In this document: one piece after another, positions 52,013 to 62,063 of the stretch
How the letters are laid out: each line of letters begins with the position of its first letter
Position numbering within the stretch: position 1 is the stretch's first letter
Assembly (NCBI GenBank): GCA_944392805.1
Contig: CALXXZ010000004.1
Location: 103,806 to 167,805, forward strand
Reading direction: 5' to 3'
Source: an uncultured Clostridia bacterium
Lineage (GTDB): Bacteria; Bacillota; Clostridia; TANB77; CAG-508
Length of the DNA stretch: 64,000 nt
The notes under the pieces: model-generated
Told to the model about the DNA's origin: nothing
Seen by the model: the letters and a program-made list of their open reading frames with translations, nothing else
Database searches by the model: none
Made by a program: the position numbers and the translations under genes

Positions 52013-53591
52013 GTTTTCCTTTTCTTTTTGAATATGTTTCAAAATATTCTTGTGCTATTTCAGCATCTGATTTAATATCTTCTTCAGCTCCAGAGACTTC
52101 ATCTTCTATTTCCTGATGTTCTGATAAAGCTCTATCTAATTCTTCTCCACCTGGTAAATCCATATCTTCGTCAACTCTTCTTGCTAATCTAATTTTTATT
52201 ACAATTGCAACTATTATTATCATTACTAAAGCAATTGCTACACCTACAATTATTTTTTCTCTTGTTCCCCAAGTTGAAGGTTTTAACCATTCAACTTTTC
52301 CTACAGCTGTTTGATCTTGTACATTTTTATTTACTATAATTTGATATGTCGCATTTTCACCAGTTTCTGCATTACTTACAAGTATTGTTATTACATTTTC
52401 TCCATTTTGTAAGTTTTCATTTCCTACTATTTCAACTGTCGCATTATCATCATTTGCTAATGCTTCTATTTCTAATGAACTTAAATCATCTGTTAGTCCT
52501 ATTGTATATTCATATACATCTTCACTAAATTTTGGGCTTAAGCTTTGACCTTTTACTAATAATTGTGATAATCCAAATGTTTTTTCATCATCTGTAGGTT
52601 CTTCAACTGTAGTAGTTGATGCAACTCTCGTTATTACTAATGTATAAGTTTTTTTGGTTTTTCCATCTGGTGCAGTTACTTCTACATTTACTGTGTTTTC
52701 TCCTTCTTTTAATGATATTTTTCCTGTTCCTGTTATTTTAGCTTTTGAATTTACTGCTTCTGCATATACTTCTACTTCTTCTACATTGTTTGGCACTTCC
52801 ACACTATATGATGTGTTGTCTCTTTTAAATCCTGAAAAGTCATATTCTGTTGGACGTATTCCTAAATTTTTTAGTCTTGCTTCTGATTCATCATCAGGAT
52901 TGTCTTCCTCTGCTGATAATCTTGTTATATTCATTGTATAAGTTTTTTTAGTAACTCCATCTTCTGCTGTTACTGTTACACTTACTTTGTTTAATCCTTC
53001 TTTTAATTCTACATTTCCTGTTCCACTAACTTTTGCATTTGAGTCTACTGGAGTAGCATATACTTTTACTGAACTTACATTGTTTGGAACTTCTACATCA
53101 TATTCTGTTTTATCTCTTCTAAATCCTTTAAAGTCATTTGGATTTATTCCTAAATTCTTAAGTCTTGCTTCTGATGATTTTGTTGATGTTGATGGCGGAG
53201 TTGTTCCACCTGTATTATTGGCATTTATTTTTATGTTTACTGATTGCGGATTTAAATTTGTTATATCTTCTCCTGTTATAGCATCTGCAACAGTTATCGG
53301 TGTTACTGTTACTGTAGCATTGCCTTCTCCTTTTGCAGTACAAGTAATAGTAACACTAGTATTCTCAATCCAAACCTTTTCTTCTCCTACATCAATATTA
53401 GAACTACCTGTTATACTATACTGTCCTGTTAGTCCTGTTCCATTTATTATCACATTAAATGTCTCTCCCACTGTTACAGAAGTTTTAGATGATGATACTG
53501 AAAATGATGCTGCTTCTACGTTAGTCGAAAAAAGTATCATATTTAATAATATTAAGCATATTAATATAAATTTTGTTTTATTTGATTTCAT
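52005..53591 (-). CDS. Membrane-anchored protein with cadherin-like beta-sandwich domains
   Basis: A 528-aa exported protein. A signal peptide (FILICLILLNMILFSTNVEA) is followed by an Ig/Big-like beta domain (about 30-125, SVSSSKTSVTVGETFNVIING). Three cadherin-like beta-sandwich domains follow, starting near LKNLGINPNDFKGF, LKNLGIRPTEYDFSGF and LSQLLVKGQSLSP. The C-terminal membrane helix (IIVGVAIALVMIIIVAIVI) is followed by an acidic cytoplasmic tail. ATG 53591 follows AAGGAG at good spacing; an upstream TTG is less suited. It lies 13 nt after the dockerin-bearing glucosaminidase, so they are cotranscribed. Confidence 0.85.
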   Translation of the reverse strand: MKSNKTKFILICLILLNMILFSTNVEAASFSVSSSKTSVTVGETFNVIINGTGLTGQYSITGSSNIDVGEEKVWIENTSVTITCTAKGEGNATVTVTPITVADAITGEDITNLNPQSVNIKINANNTGGTTPPSTSTKSSEARLKNLGINPNDFKGFRRDKTEYDVEVPNNVSSVKVYATPVDSNAKVSGTGNVELKEGLNKVSVTVTAEDGVTKKTYTMNITRLSAEEDNPDDESEARLKNLGIRPTEYDFSGFKRDNTSYSVEVPNNVEEVEVYAEAVNSKAKITGTGKISLKEGENTVNVEVTAPDGKTKKTYTLVITRVASTTTVEEPTDDEKTFGLSQLLVKGQSLSPKFSEDVYEYTIGLTDDLSSLEIEALANDDNATVEIVGNENLQNGENVITILVSNAETGENATYQIIVNKNVQDQTAVGKVEWLKPSTWGTREKIIVGVAIALVMIIIVAIVIKIRLARRVDEDMDLPGGEELDRALSEHQEIEDEVSGAEEDIKSDAEIAQEYFETYSKRKGKHF

Positions 53592-53604
53592 TAGCAATTC
53601 TCCT

Positions 53605-55323
53605 TTATATTCCTATTGTACCTGTTCCCATTATATAATTTTTTACATTAACATAGTCTCCTGCTGTTATATTTCCATCTTGATTTACATCTGCTCCTTT
53701 TCTATAAACACCTGTTATATCAGTTGTTCCCATAATATTATTTTTTATATTCACATAATCTCCTGCTGTTATATTTCCATCTCCATTCACATCCCCTAAA
53801 ACAGAGATTACAATTGTATCATTTACTGTATATCCTGTACCTATCTTAGCATCAGCACTTAAGACCTCTCCATTTGCATTTTTAACTACTATATTATCTC
53901 CCATTATTTTTTTAACATCATCTACAGTAGCATTAGGTACTGCTGTTGCTTCATTTGTCATATTATCTATTCTTATTTTTTCCTCTGATTCTGCAGGAAC
54001 TTCAGGAACTTCTGGCTCTGCTGGTTTTTCTTCTTCAATAGGAACTAAATACAACTTATATGTACTCTCATAATCATATGTTTCTCTAGCACAATATCCT
54101 TTAGTTCCATCGGCCTTCATTACCCAATCCCAATATGTGCCACCGATTTTTTCTGTTCCTTTAGCCAACCTTGTAACAATCTCGTCTTTATATATCCAAC
54201 CAACTGTTGTTGGACCATTTGGTGCATTTCTCAATCTTAATGAATTTGTAACATTTACTCTTACTAATTCAGTATTTGTTGGTAATTCTTCATCTGATGT
54301 TGAAGGTCTTGGACTTGCACTAGCTGGCATATTTTTAAATACTGGAATTATAAAAGTATAGCCTGCATCTACTGAACCAACACTTTCGAATGTTCTTCTT
54401 AATGTAGAACCTTCATTTTGTGCTGCTAAAATATTTTGCATATATTGATGCCAATATAAATTTCCATCTGAATTTTCCACATCGAATTTTTGAAAATATA
54501 GTGTATTTTGACCTTTTGCTATATAGCTTGAAGAAATTATTGAAACTCCTCCATCAATTGATTTTTCTAATGTATCCCATCCATTTGCAGCAGCTTTTTT
54601 CAATCCATTTAATATAACTGTTTCTTTTCCATTTCCACTTGCACCTATATTAAACACATTATAATACCCTACATATTGTCCATTATATCCTGCTCCAGAA
54701 GATAGTACTGAACCACTTTTTCCTTGTTCTTGTAATATTCTTGCTACTATGTAATATGGATTTACGTTATATTTTTGTCCTGCTGATATTATTGCATTTA
54801 TGTATGATTCATTATTCAAAAATGTATCTGCAACCATTGTTCTTATTGTATTAATATCACAATCATAATATGTTAATTCCATAAATTGAAATATATCAGA
54901 ATAATTAGTTGAATTTCTTGGATCCATCATATATGCAATTGCAGCTTCTGATGCACAGTGCCAATTTCCATTATCATAAGTTTTCTCTCCACATCCTGGG
55001 CATTTCCATTGTCCAGCATACTTGCTGTTGTTCGCAGGCACTAAGTTTCTTGGTGAACCTCCATGTCCAACATATTCATTTGCAATAGCATCTGACCATT
55101 CAATGTCAGTATATAATATTTTAAAATTCCAGTTTGGATGTTGATTTTTTAGTTGTTGTAAAATTTCTTTTATTTGTGGATATTGATTTGAATCGATTGA
55201 ATTAATATCTGTAGTAGATGATTGGCTTATGGCAAAAGCTTTTCCACTCCAAATAAAATTTATTAATATATATGCTACGATTAGTACAAAAATTACTAAT
55301 ATTTTTCTTATATTTTTCTCCAT
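53605..55323 (-). CDS. Secreted beta-N-acetylglucosaminidase with SH3b and dockerin
   Basis: A 572-aa exported peptidoglycan hydrolase. One hydrophobic signal/anchor helix (ILVIFVLIVAYILINFIW). An N-terminal region with HPNWNFKILYTDIEWSDAI and a C-x2-C motif (KCPGCGEK) precedes a GH73-type glucosaminidase domain: IVARILQEQGKSGS holds the probable catalytic Glu, then NVFNIGASGNG. An SH3b domain follows (NSLRLRNAPNGPTTVGWIY). The C-terminus has a dockerin type I pair, GDVNGDGNITAGDYVNI and DVNQDGNITAGDYVNV, each a calcium loop plus helix. ATG 55323 follows GAGGTG. A cotranscribed membrane protein lies downstream. Confidence 0.9.
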   Translation of the reverse strand: MEKNIRKILVIFVLIVAYILINFIWSGKAFAISQSSTTDINSIDSNQYPQIKEILQQLKNQHPNWNFKILYTDIEWSDAIANEYVGHGGSPRNLVPANNSKYAGQWKCPGCGEKTYDNGNWHCASEAAIAYMMDPRNSTNYSDIFQFMELTYYDCDINTIRTMVADTFLNNESYINAIISAGQKYNVNPYYIVARILQEQGKSGSVLSSGAGYNGQYVGYYNVFNIGASGNGKETVILNGLKKAAANGWDTLEKSIDGGVSIISSSYIAKGQNTLYFQKFDVENSDGNLYWHQYMQNILAAQNEGSTLRRTFESVGSVDAGYTFIIPVFKNMPASASPRPSTSDEELPTNTELVRVNVTNSLRLRNAPNGPTTVGWIYKDEIVTRLAKGTEKIGGTYWDWVMKADGTKGYCARETYDYESTYKLYLVPIEEEKPAEPEVPEVPAESEEKIRIDNMTNEATAVPNATVDDVKKIMGDNIVVKNANGEVLSADAKIGTGYTVNDTIVISVLGDVNGDGNITAGDYVNIKNNIMGTTDITGVYRKGADVNQDGNITAGDYVNVKNYIMGTGTIGI

Positions 55324-55373
55324 ATTAACACCTCTTTTGTTTCTTCCAAATTTTCTCATGCTTCTTCGACATT

Positions 55374-55403
55374 AGTATATCATTTTTTGCCTTTTTAAGT
55401 CAA
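55374..55403 (-). promoter_or_regulatory. Promoter of the glucosaminidase operon
   Basis: On the minus strand TTGACT (55398-55403), 18-nt spacer, TATACT (55374-55379). Confidence 0.75.
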
Positions 55404-55463
55404 CATTAGACAGCAATTTTTTTATTACATTTGTATTACAATTGTATCATTTGTAACATATTG

Positions 55464-55492
55464 TTGGATTATCTATAAATATGTGATATAAT
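55464..55492 (+). promoter_or_regulatory. Promoter of the long U32 gene
   Basis: TTGGAT (55464-55469), 17-nt spacer with a TG near the -10, TATAAT (55487-55492). The transcript would start just before palindromic copy D. Confidence 0.65.
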
Positions 55493-55500
55493 ATTGTCAA

Positions 55501-55579
55501 AATTTAAAGGTCTGTCCCCTTTTTTCCTTTTGGGTAAAATGGGGACTATCCCCAAATTTCCCAAATTTCCCGAAAGGAT
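55501..55579. repeat. Dispersed palindromic element, copy D (double)
   Basis: Contains GTCTGTCCCC-TTTTTTCC and, after a short gap, GGGGAC-TA-TCCCC followed by AAATTTCCC twice. It reads as two partial copies in opposite orders. It forms the 5' leader of the U32 gene, and translating it would add a spurious 31-aa N-terminus. Confidence 0.8.
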
Positions 55580-55586
55580 AGATAAT

Positions 55587-57941
55587 ATGATAGAATTACT
55601 TTCACCTGTTGGTGATTTTGAATGTTTAAAAGCTGCAGTGCAAAATGGAGCCGATGCAGTATATTTTGGAGCAAATTTATTTAGTGCAAGAGCATTTGCC
55701 TCAAATTTTGATGATAATATTTTAGAAGAAGCAATAAATTATGCCAAAATTCGTGGAGTAAAAACTAATTTAACATTAAATACTTTAATTAAAAATAATG
55801 AAATGTCTGATGCAATCAATCTTGCAAAAAAAGCATATAAATATGGAATTGATGCTATAATTGTGCAAGATTTAGGACTTGCACGTTATTTAATTAAAAA
55901 CTTTCCTGGATTACATGTACATGGAAGTACACAAATGTCTGTACATAACTTAAATGGTGTGCAACAATTGGAAAAACTAGGCTTTTCGAGAGTTGTGCTT
56001 TCTCGAGAACTAAACATTAAAGAGATTGAAAATATCTGTAAAAATTCTGATATAGAAATTGAAGTTTTTGTACATGGCGCATTATGTATTTCTTATTCTG
56101 GTCAATGCCTATTTTCAAGCATTGTAGGTGGACGTTCTGGAAATCGTGGAAAATGTGCACAACCTTGTAGATTACCTTATCTGCTATTAGAAAATGATAA
56201 AATTATAGATAATGGTTATTTACTAAGTCCTAGAGATTTATGTGGATTAGAATTTTTACCTCAACTTGTTAATGCAGGTGTTTCTTGTTTAAAAATTGAA
56301 GGTAGAATGAAAACTCCTGAATATGTTGCAACTGTTACTAGAATTTATAGAAAATACTTAGATTTAGCTATTTCTGGACAATCTTTCGCAATTGATGAAC
56401 AAGATAAAAAAGATTTATTACAAGTATTTAATCGTGGTGGTTTTTCTAATGGTCATCTAGATAATAAACCTAATAAAAATTTAATTTATAAAGATAAACC
56501 TAATAATATGGGTATTTACCTTGGTAAAGTATCTAATTTTAATAATAATAAAGGTCATATTTCTTTTACAACCGAAGATTATTTACACGTTGGAGATACA
56601 ATTTCAATTGAAAATAAAAAACACGAAACTTCTTTATATACAATTTCAGAACTTATGATTAAAGATAACAATATTAAAGAAGCTAAACCAGGTGATAATA
56701 TTAAAATCGGTAGAATGAAAGGCTCTATTTCTGTTAATGATAAAATATATAAAATTTCGGACAAAAGCCTAACCTCCTCTGCCCTTGACACTCTTAATAA
56801 AGAATTACGAAAAACATCTATAAATTGCAAATTAGTTGTAAAAAATAATATTCCAATATCCATTAGTTTATTTGGTAATAATATAGAAGCAACTATCGTC
56901 TCTGATATTATACCTATTAAAGCAATAAATAATCCTATTACAAAAGAAAGATTAATAAATCAATTTTCTAAGACTAATAATACTCCTTTTGAAATATCAA
57001 ATTTTGAAATTGATTTAGATGATGGTTTATTTATCCAAAGTATTAGCGCTTTAAATGAATTACGAAGACAAGCAATTTCTAAATATCAAGAAAAACTTAT
57101 TTCTTCTTTTAAAAGAAATATTGATAATATTCCTGATTATTCAGAAAAATCTGAAACACAGGTATTTACTGATAAAAAAATTAGTTTATTACTAAATATT
57201 TTGAATACTGATTTTGATTATTCTAATTTGAATGGTATCGACAGAATATATATTCCTTTAAAATATTTTATATCTAAAAAATATTATGATATTTTAAAAA
57301 TTATTACAGAAAATTTTGCCACTTACATATATATGCCAACTATTATTAGAAATAATCTAAATATTGAAAATATTATTCAGAATTATGATATTAAAGGATT
57401 TGTGCTTTCTAATATTGGAAACTTTGAATTACTAAAAAACTATTCAAATGCATATAAATTTATTTACAATTATACTTTTAATGTTTATAATGATTTGACC
57501 ATAAATGAATTAAATGTTGATACTGTAACACTTTCTCCTGAACTTAATAAACCAGATTTACAAAATATTTCTGCACATAATACTGAACTTATTGTTTATG
57601 GAAATACTCCTATAATGAATTCTAATTATTGTTTATTAGGAAAATCTAATAAGTGTTATCCGGAATGTAAAAAACTTTGTAATTCATCTAATAAGTATTT
57701 CTTAAAAGATAGACTTGGATTTTTGTTTAGGATTATTCCTGATAATCATGAAACTGTTACTACTATTTACAATAGTAAAATTACATCTATTCCTCATAAA
57801 GATATTAATGTAAATTCAGTTAGGATAGATATTTTAGATGAAAATATTTCAGAAATTAATGATATTATTAAAATTGTTAAATCAGGAGAAAAATTAGAAG
57901 GTAAAATTTATACTAATGGAAACTTTAATAGGGATGTCTAA
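55587..57941 (+). CDS. Long U32 family protein (TrhP/RlhA-like with C-terminal DUF3656-type region)
   Basis: A 784-aa U32 protein. ELLSPVGDFECLKAAVQNGADAVYFG begins the barrel, IEVFVHGALCISYSGQCLFSS is the U32 core, and RGKCAQPCRLPY supplies conserved cysteines. KIEGRMKTPEYVA follows. The region after residue ~330 (about 450 aa) matches the layout of long clostridial U32 proteins and has a Cys cluster near the C-terminus (CLLGKSNKCYPECKKLC). With the shorter U32 gene and trmR in this window it suggests wobble-uridine or rRNA hydroxylation. The start is ATG 55587 after GAAAGG; earlier in-frame codons lie in a repeat. Confidence 0.85.
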   Translation: MIELLSPVGDFECLKAAVQNGADAVYFGANLFSARAFASNFDDNILEEAINYAKIRGVKTNLTLNTLIKNNEMSDAINLAKKAYKYGIDAIIVQDLGLARYLIKNFPGLHVHGSTQMSVHNLNGVQQLEKLGFSRVVLSRELNIKEIENICKNSDIEIEVFVHGALCISYSGQCLFSSIVGGRSGNRGKCAQPCRLPYLLLENDKIIDNGYLLSPRDLCGLEFLPQLVNAGVSCLKIEGRMKTPEYVATVTRIYRKYLDLAISGQSFAIDEQDKKDLLQVFNRGGFSNGHLDNKPNKNLIYKDKPNNMGIYLGKVSNFNNNKGHISFTTEDYLHVGDTISIENKKHETSLYTISELMIKDNNIKEAKPGDNIKIGRMKGSISVNDKIYKISDKSLTSSALDTLNKELRKTSINCKLVVKNNIPISISLFGNNIEATIVSDIIPIKAINNPITKERLINQFSKTNNTPFEISNFEIDLDDGLFIQSISALNELRRQAISKYQEKLISSFKRNIDNIPDYSEKSETQVFTDKKISLLLNILNTDFDYSNLNGIDRIYIPLKYFISKKYYDILKIITENFATYIYMPTIIRNNLNIENIIQNYDIKGFVLSNIGNFELLKNYSNAYKFIYNYTFNVYNDLTINELNVDTVTLSPELNKPDLQNISAHNTELIVYGNTPIMNSNYCLLGKSNKCYPECKKLCNSSNKYFLKDRLGFLFRIIPDNHETVTTIYNSKITSIPHKDINVNSVRIDILDENISEINDIIKIVKSGEKLEGKIYTNGNFNRDV

Positions 57942-57953
57942 TTTAGTCATAAA

Positions 57954-57982
57954 TTGACTTTTAGTACTTTTTGGAGTATAAT
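57954..57982 (+). promoter_or_regulatory. Promoter of the 86-aa orphan gene
   Basis: TTGACT (57954-57959), 17-nt spacer, TATAAT (57977-57982). Confidence 0.88.
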
Positions 57983-58015
57983 ATAAGTATCAAAAAATTA
58001 AAGGAGGATTTTTTT

Positions 58016-58276
58016 ATGATTGCAGTACGAAATGCAGTATTTGTAACCTATGACTCTACAAAGCAGGAGTTCATTGTTAAGGACCTTTGCACACAAAAAG
58101 AAGCTAGTATTCCGGTAATTGAATTCTTCGGAACCTGCTTCAAGTACGACCTTGGTTTTATCAGTCGTTTCACATCTGCAGTAAATCAGTATGATGATAA
58201 ACCAGATATCATCATAACTGAAGATGCCAAAAAAAGAATCGATTCACTCATCGAGTTCAATAGAATCGATTCATAA
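58016..58276 (+). CDS. 86-aa hypothetical protein
   Basis: A small soluble alpha/beta protein starting MIAVRNAVFVTYDSTKQEF, with a middle FGTCFKYDLGFISRF and a charged helical end (EDAKKRIDSLIEFNRID). No motif or family is recognised. ATG 58016 follows AAAGGAGG; an earlier ATG (57971) lies inside the promoter. It is a single-gene unit with consensus promoter and strong terminator. Codons (GTC/ATC/TTC/GAC/CGT) are much less AT-biased than flanking genes, like several other orphans in this window. Confidence 0.72.
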   Translation: MIAVRNAVFVTYDSTKQEFIVKDLCTQKEASIPVIEFFGTCFKYDLGFISRFTSAVNQYDDKPDIIITEDAKKRIDSLIEFNRIDS

Positions 58277-58292
58277 CGATCCTTCGGTTTCA

Positions 58293-58330
58293 GGGGCTAC
58301 AACTTATGTTGTTAGCCCCTTGTTCTTTTT
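58293..58330 (+). terminator. Terminator of the 86-aa gene
   Basis: GGGGCTA-CAAC-TTAT-GTTG-T-TAGCCCC hairpin followed by TTGTTCTTTTT. Confidence 0.88.
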
Positions 58331-58586
58331 ATACCAATAATTTAATCAAAATTAAGACTACTGCACCAGGTATTCCTAAGATTCCAATTAAAACAGAAGT
58401 ATAAAAATTAAGTCCTATATGAAATCCCCAACTTGAACCTATTAAATTAATTACATAAATTAATATCCCACCTAAAATAGAATTAAAAATTAATTTTAGT
58501 ATCCATTTTATAGGTACAATAAAAATTTTTCCTATAATAAAAAATAAACATATACAAGATATAAATATTAGAATATTTGTATTCAT
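58329..58586 (-). CDS. bofA: Pro-sigma-K processing inhibitor BofA family protein
   Basis: An 85-aa membrane protein with three hydrophobic segments. KIFIVPIKWILKLIFNSILGG and the C-terminal GFHIGLNFYTSVLIGILGIPG are BofA hallmarks. In B. subtilis BofA restrains the SpoIVFB protease that activates sigma-K in the mother cell. The next gene upstream is yaaL-like, the same order as B. subtilis yaaL-bofA, which supports the call. GGGGTGATAAT precedes ATG 58586. Confidence 0.85.
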   Translation of the reverse strand: MNTNILIFISCICLFFIIGKIFIVPIKWILKLIFNSILGGILIYVINLIGSSWGFHIGLNFYTSVLIGILGIPGAVVLILIKLLV

Positions 58587-58598
58587 ATTATCACCCCA

Positions 58599-58624
58599 CA
58601 AAAAAAGTAGTAAATTTTACTACT
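58599..58624 (-). terminator. Hairpin with T run just before bofA
   Basis: Minus-strand AGTAGTAAAATTTACTACT (58606-58624) followed by seven T. It ends yaaL transcripts and lies directly upstream of the bofA ribosome site. Confidence 0.75.
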
Positions 58625-58653
58625 ATTTTTATGTTGGTATTTGGACAAATATT

Positions 58654-58941
58654 CTAAACTGCCATATCATTTTTAGTAAATAATCTAAATTTAAATTCAT
58701 TTATTCTATTTAAAGCTAAACCATTTCTTTTAGCAATTTTTATTAGATAATCTAATTTAGCTTGATTAGCTTTAATTTGATACGTATAATAATCAATCAA
58801 ATCATCTTCTGCATATTCAAAATTACATCTCGCAACTTTCAATTTCTCTTTTGTATCAATAATAGACTGTATAAGCTCTATTCTCTTTTCTTCTTCTGTC
58901 TTCCCTTTTAACATCTTTTCTAACAAATATTCTTCTTGCAT
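58654..58941 (-). CDS. YaaL-like DUF2508 family protein
   Basis: A 95-aa soluble helical protein: LIQSIIDTKEKLKVARCNFEYAEDDLIDYYTYQIKANQAKLDYLI is typical of DUF2508/YaaL. The role is unknown. Position directly upstream of bofA repeats the B. subtilis yaaL-bofA pair (there after recR, which is absent here). AAGGAG precedes the ATG. Confidence 0.78.
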   Translation of the reverse strand: MQEEYLLEKMLKGKTEEEKRIELIQSIIDTKEKLKVARCNFEYAEDDLIDYYTYQIKANQAKLDYLIKIAKRNGLALNRINEFKFRLFTKNDMAV

Positions 58942-59097
58942 ATAGATCTCCTTTTTACATCTTTTGTTATTATTTTATGCAAGTTATTCTAATTTTATCC
59001 ATAAAATATAGTAAAAATTACTATTCCAATCGATTGAATTATATATAATTTAAAATATTAGACATGAATAGATTATTTACAAAATCTTGAATTTTTA

Positions 59098-59126
59098 TTG
59101 ATATTTATATATATTTATTGTATAAT
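59098..59126 (+). promoter_or_regulatory. serS promoter
   Basis: TTGATA (59098-59103), 17-nt spacer, TATAAT (59121-59126). The leader is only about 30 nt, so no T-box fits. Confidence 0.82.
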
Positions 59127-59161
59127 ATCATTATTATTTTAGTTATATCAAGGAGGACAAT

Positions 59162-60448
59162 ATGATAGATATTAGATTGATTAGAGAAAATCCTGAATTA
59201 GTAAAAGAAAATATTAAGAAAAAATTTCAGGATCACAAATTAGTATTAGTTGATGAAGTTTTAGAACTAGACAAAAAAAATAGAGAAGCAAAATTAAATG
59301 GTGATAATCTTAGAGCTGACAGAAAAAGACTAAGTGAACAAATTGGACAACTTATGAAGTCAGGAAAAAAAGAAGAAGCAGAAAAAATTAGACAAGAAGT
59401 AAAAAAAATTAATGATGCACTTGAAGAAAATGAAGAATTAGAAGAAAAATATTCTGAAGAAATTAAAGCAAGAATGATGAAAATCCCAAACATTATGGAT
59501 CCATTTGTTCCTATTGGAAAAGATGATAGTGAAAATGTTGAAGTTAAAAGATATGGTGACCCAGTTGTTCCAGATTATGAAATCCCATATCACGCTGATA
59601 TTTTAGCTACTTTTAATGGATTAGATAAAGAAAGTGCTGGTAGAACAAGTGGTGTAGGCTTCTACTATTTAATCGGTGATATTGCTAGATTACATGAAGC
59701 AATGCTTGCATATGCTAGAGATTATATGATAGATAATGGATTTACTTATTGTATCCCACCATTTATGATTCGTTCTGATGTTGTTACAGGTGTAATGAGT
59801 TTTGAAGAAATGGATGCAATGATGTATAAAATCGAAGGAGAAGATTTATTCTTGATTGGTACTTCTGAACATTCTATGATTGGAAAATTCAAAGACCAAA
59901 TTATAAAAAAAGATGAATTACCTATTTGTATGACTTCTTATTCTCCATGTTTTAGAAAGGAAATCGGTTCACATGGATTAGAAGAAAGAGGTTTATATCG
60001 TGTTCATCAATTTGAAAAACAAGAAATGATTGTTCTTTGTGAACCAGAAGATTCTATGAATTGGTATAATAAAATGAAAGATTTAAGTATTAATTTATTT
60101 AGAAAATTCAACGTTCCTGTTAGACAATTAGATTGTTGTTCTGGAGATTTGGCTGATTTAAAGGTTAAATCTTGTGATATAGAAGCTTGGAGTCCTAGAC
60201 AGAAGAAATATTTTGAAGTTTGTAGCTGTTCTACTCTAGGTGATGCTCAAGCAAGACGTTTAGGTATTCGTGTTAAAGGAGAAAAAGGTAATTACTTCTT
60301 ACACACTTTAAATAATACTGTTGTTGCTACTCCTAGAGGATTAATTGCAGTTATTGAAAATAATTATAATGAAGATGGAAGTATTACTGTTCCAGAAGTT
60401 TTAAGACCTTATATGGGTGGAAAAGAAAAATTAATACCTACAAAATAG
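59162..60448 (+). CDS. serS: Seryl-tRNA synthetase
   Basis: Charges tRNA-Ser. A 428-aa class II synthetase. The N-terminal antiparallel coiled-coil tRNA-binding arm (about residues 30-105) is followed by the catalytic core: TSEHSMIGKF motif region, FRKEIGSHGLEERGLYRVHQF (motif 2) and NNTVVATPRGLIAVIENN (motif 3). Length is typical. AAGGAGG precedes the ATG. Own promoter and terminator. Confidence 0.97.
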   Translation: MIDIRLIRENPELVKENIKKKFQDHKLVLVDEVLELDKKNREAKLNGDNLRADRKRLSEQIGQLMKSGKKEEAEKIRQEVKKINDALEENEELEEKYSEEIKARMMKIPNIMDPFVPIGKDDSENVEVKRYGDPVVPDYEIPYHADILATFNGLDKESAGRTSGVGFYYLIGDIARLHEAMLAYARDYMIDNGFTYCIPPFMIRSDVVTGVMSFEEMDAMMYKIEGEDLFLIGTSEHSMIGKFKDQIIKKDELPICMTSYSPCFRKEIGSHGLEERGLYRVHQFEKQEMIVLCEPEDSMNWYNKMKDLSINLFRKFNVPVRQLDCCSGDLADLKVKSCDIEAWSPRQKKYFEVCSCSTLGDAQARRLGIRVKGEKGNYFLHTLNNTVVATPRGLIAVIENNYNEDGSITVPEVLRPYMGGKEKLIPTK

Positions 60449-60456
60449 TTTATGAT

Positions 60457-60482
60457 AAAAGTCCTTTTTTAGGACTTTTTAT
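60457..60482 (+). terminator. serS terminator
   Basis: AAAAGTCC-TTTTTTA-GGACTTTT hairpin followed by TATT. Confidence 0.85.
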
Positions 60483-60510
60483 TGATTTTAAAGCATTTTC
60501 ATGTTATAAT
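60482..60510 (+). promoter_or_regulatory. purA promoter
   Basis: TTGATT (60482-60487), 17-nt spacer, TATAAT (60505-60510) with TG one base before it (extended -10). It overlaps the end of the serS terminator. The leader contains a small AGGG/CCCT hairpin. Confidence 0.78.
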
Positions 60511-60546
60511 TTTGGCGTAAGTTTTTATGGTAACTTGTTTTTTTAG

Positions 60547-61914
<1,368 letters not shown>

Positions 61915-61958
61915 TTTGATATTAATAGTTGTTACCATCATAAACTTACAAGTTACAT

Positions 61959-62001
61959 GTGGAAAGCTTTTCTATCTTTATAAGAAATAGCTTTCCACTT
62001 T
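61959..62001 (+). terminator. purA terminator
   Basis: GTGGAAAGCT/AGCTTTCCAC hairpin with an internal TCT/AGA pair, followed by TTTG. Confidence 0.75.
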
Positions 62002-62004
62002 GTA

Positions 62005-62033
62005 TTGATAATTTTATTTTTTTATAGTATAAT
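62005..62033 (+). promoter_or_regulatory. engB promoter
   Basis: TTGATA (62005-62010), 17-nt spacer, TATAAT (62028-62033). Confidence 0.82.
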
Positions 62034-62063
62034 ATTAACATAAATTATATAAAGGAGAAATTT

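Noticed and set aside
52005-53591. Calling a cohesin domain in the beta-sandwich protein
   Set aside because: The first domain is Ig/Big-like by eye, but I see no cohesin-specific motif; left as a hypothesis only.
55494-55586. N-terminal 31-aa extension of the long U32 protein
   Set aside because: It is a translation of the palindromic element and begins at the transcript start; the ribosome site fits ATG 55587.
58942-59161. T-box riboswitch before serS
   Set aside because: The promoter at 59098-59126 leaves a leader of about 30 nt, with no specifier hairpin or antiterminator.
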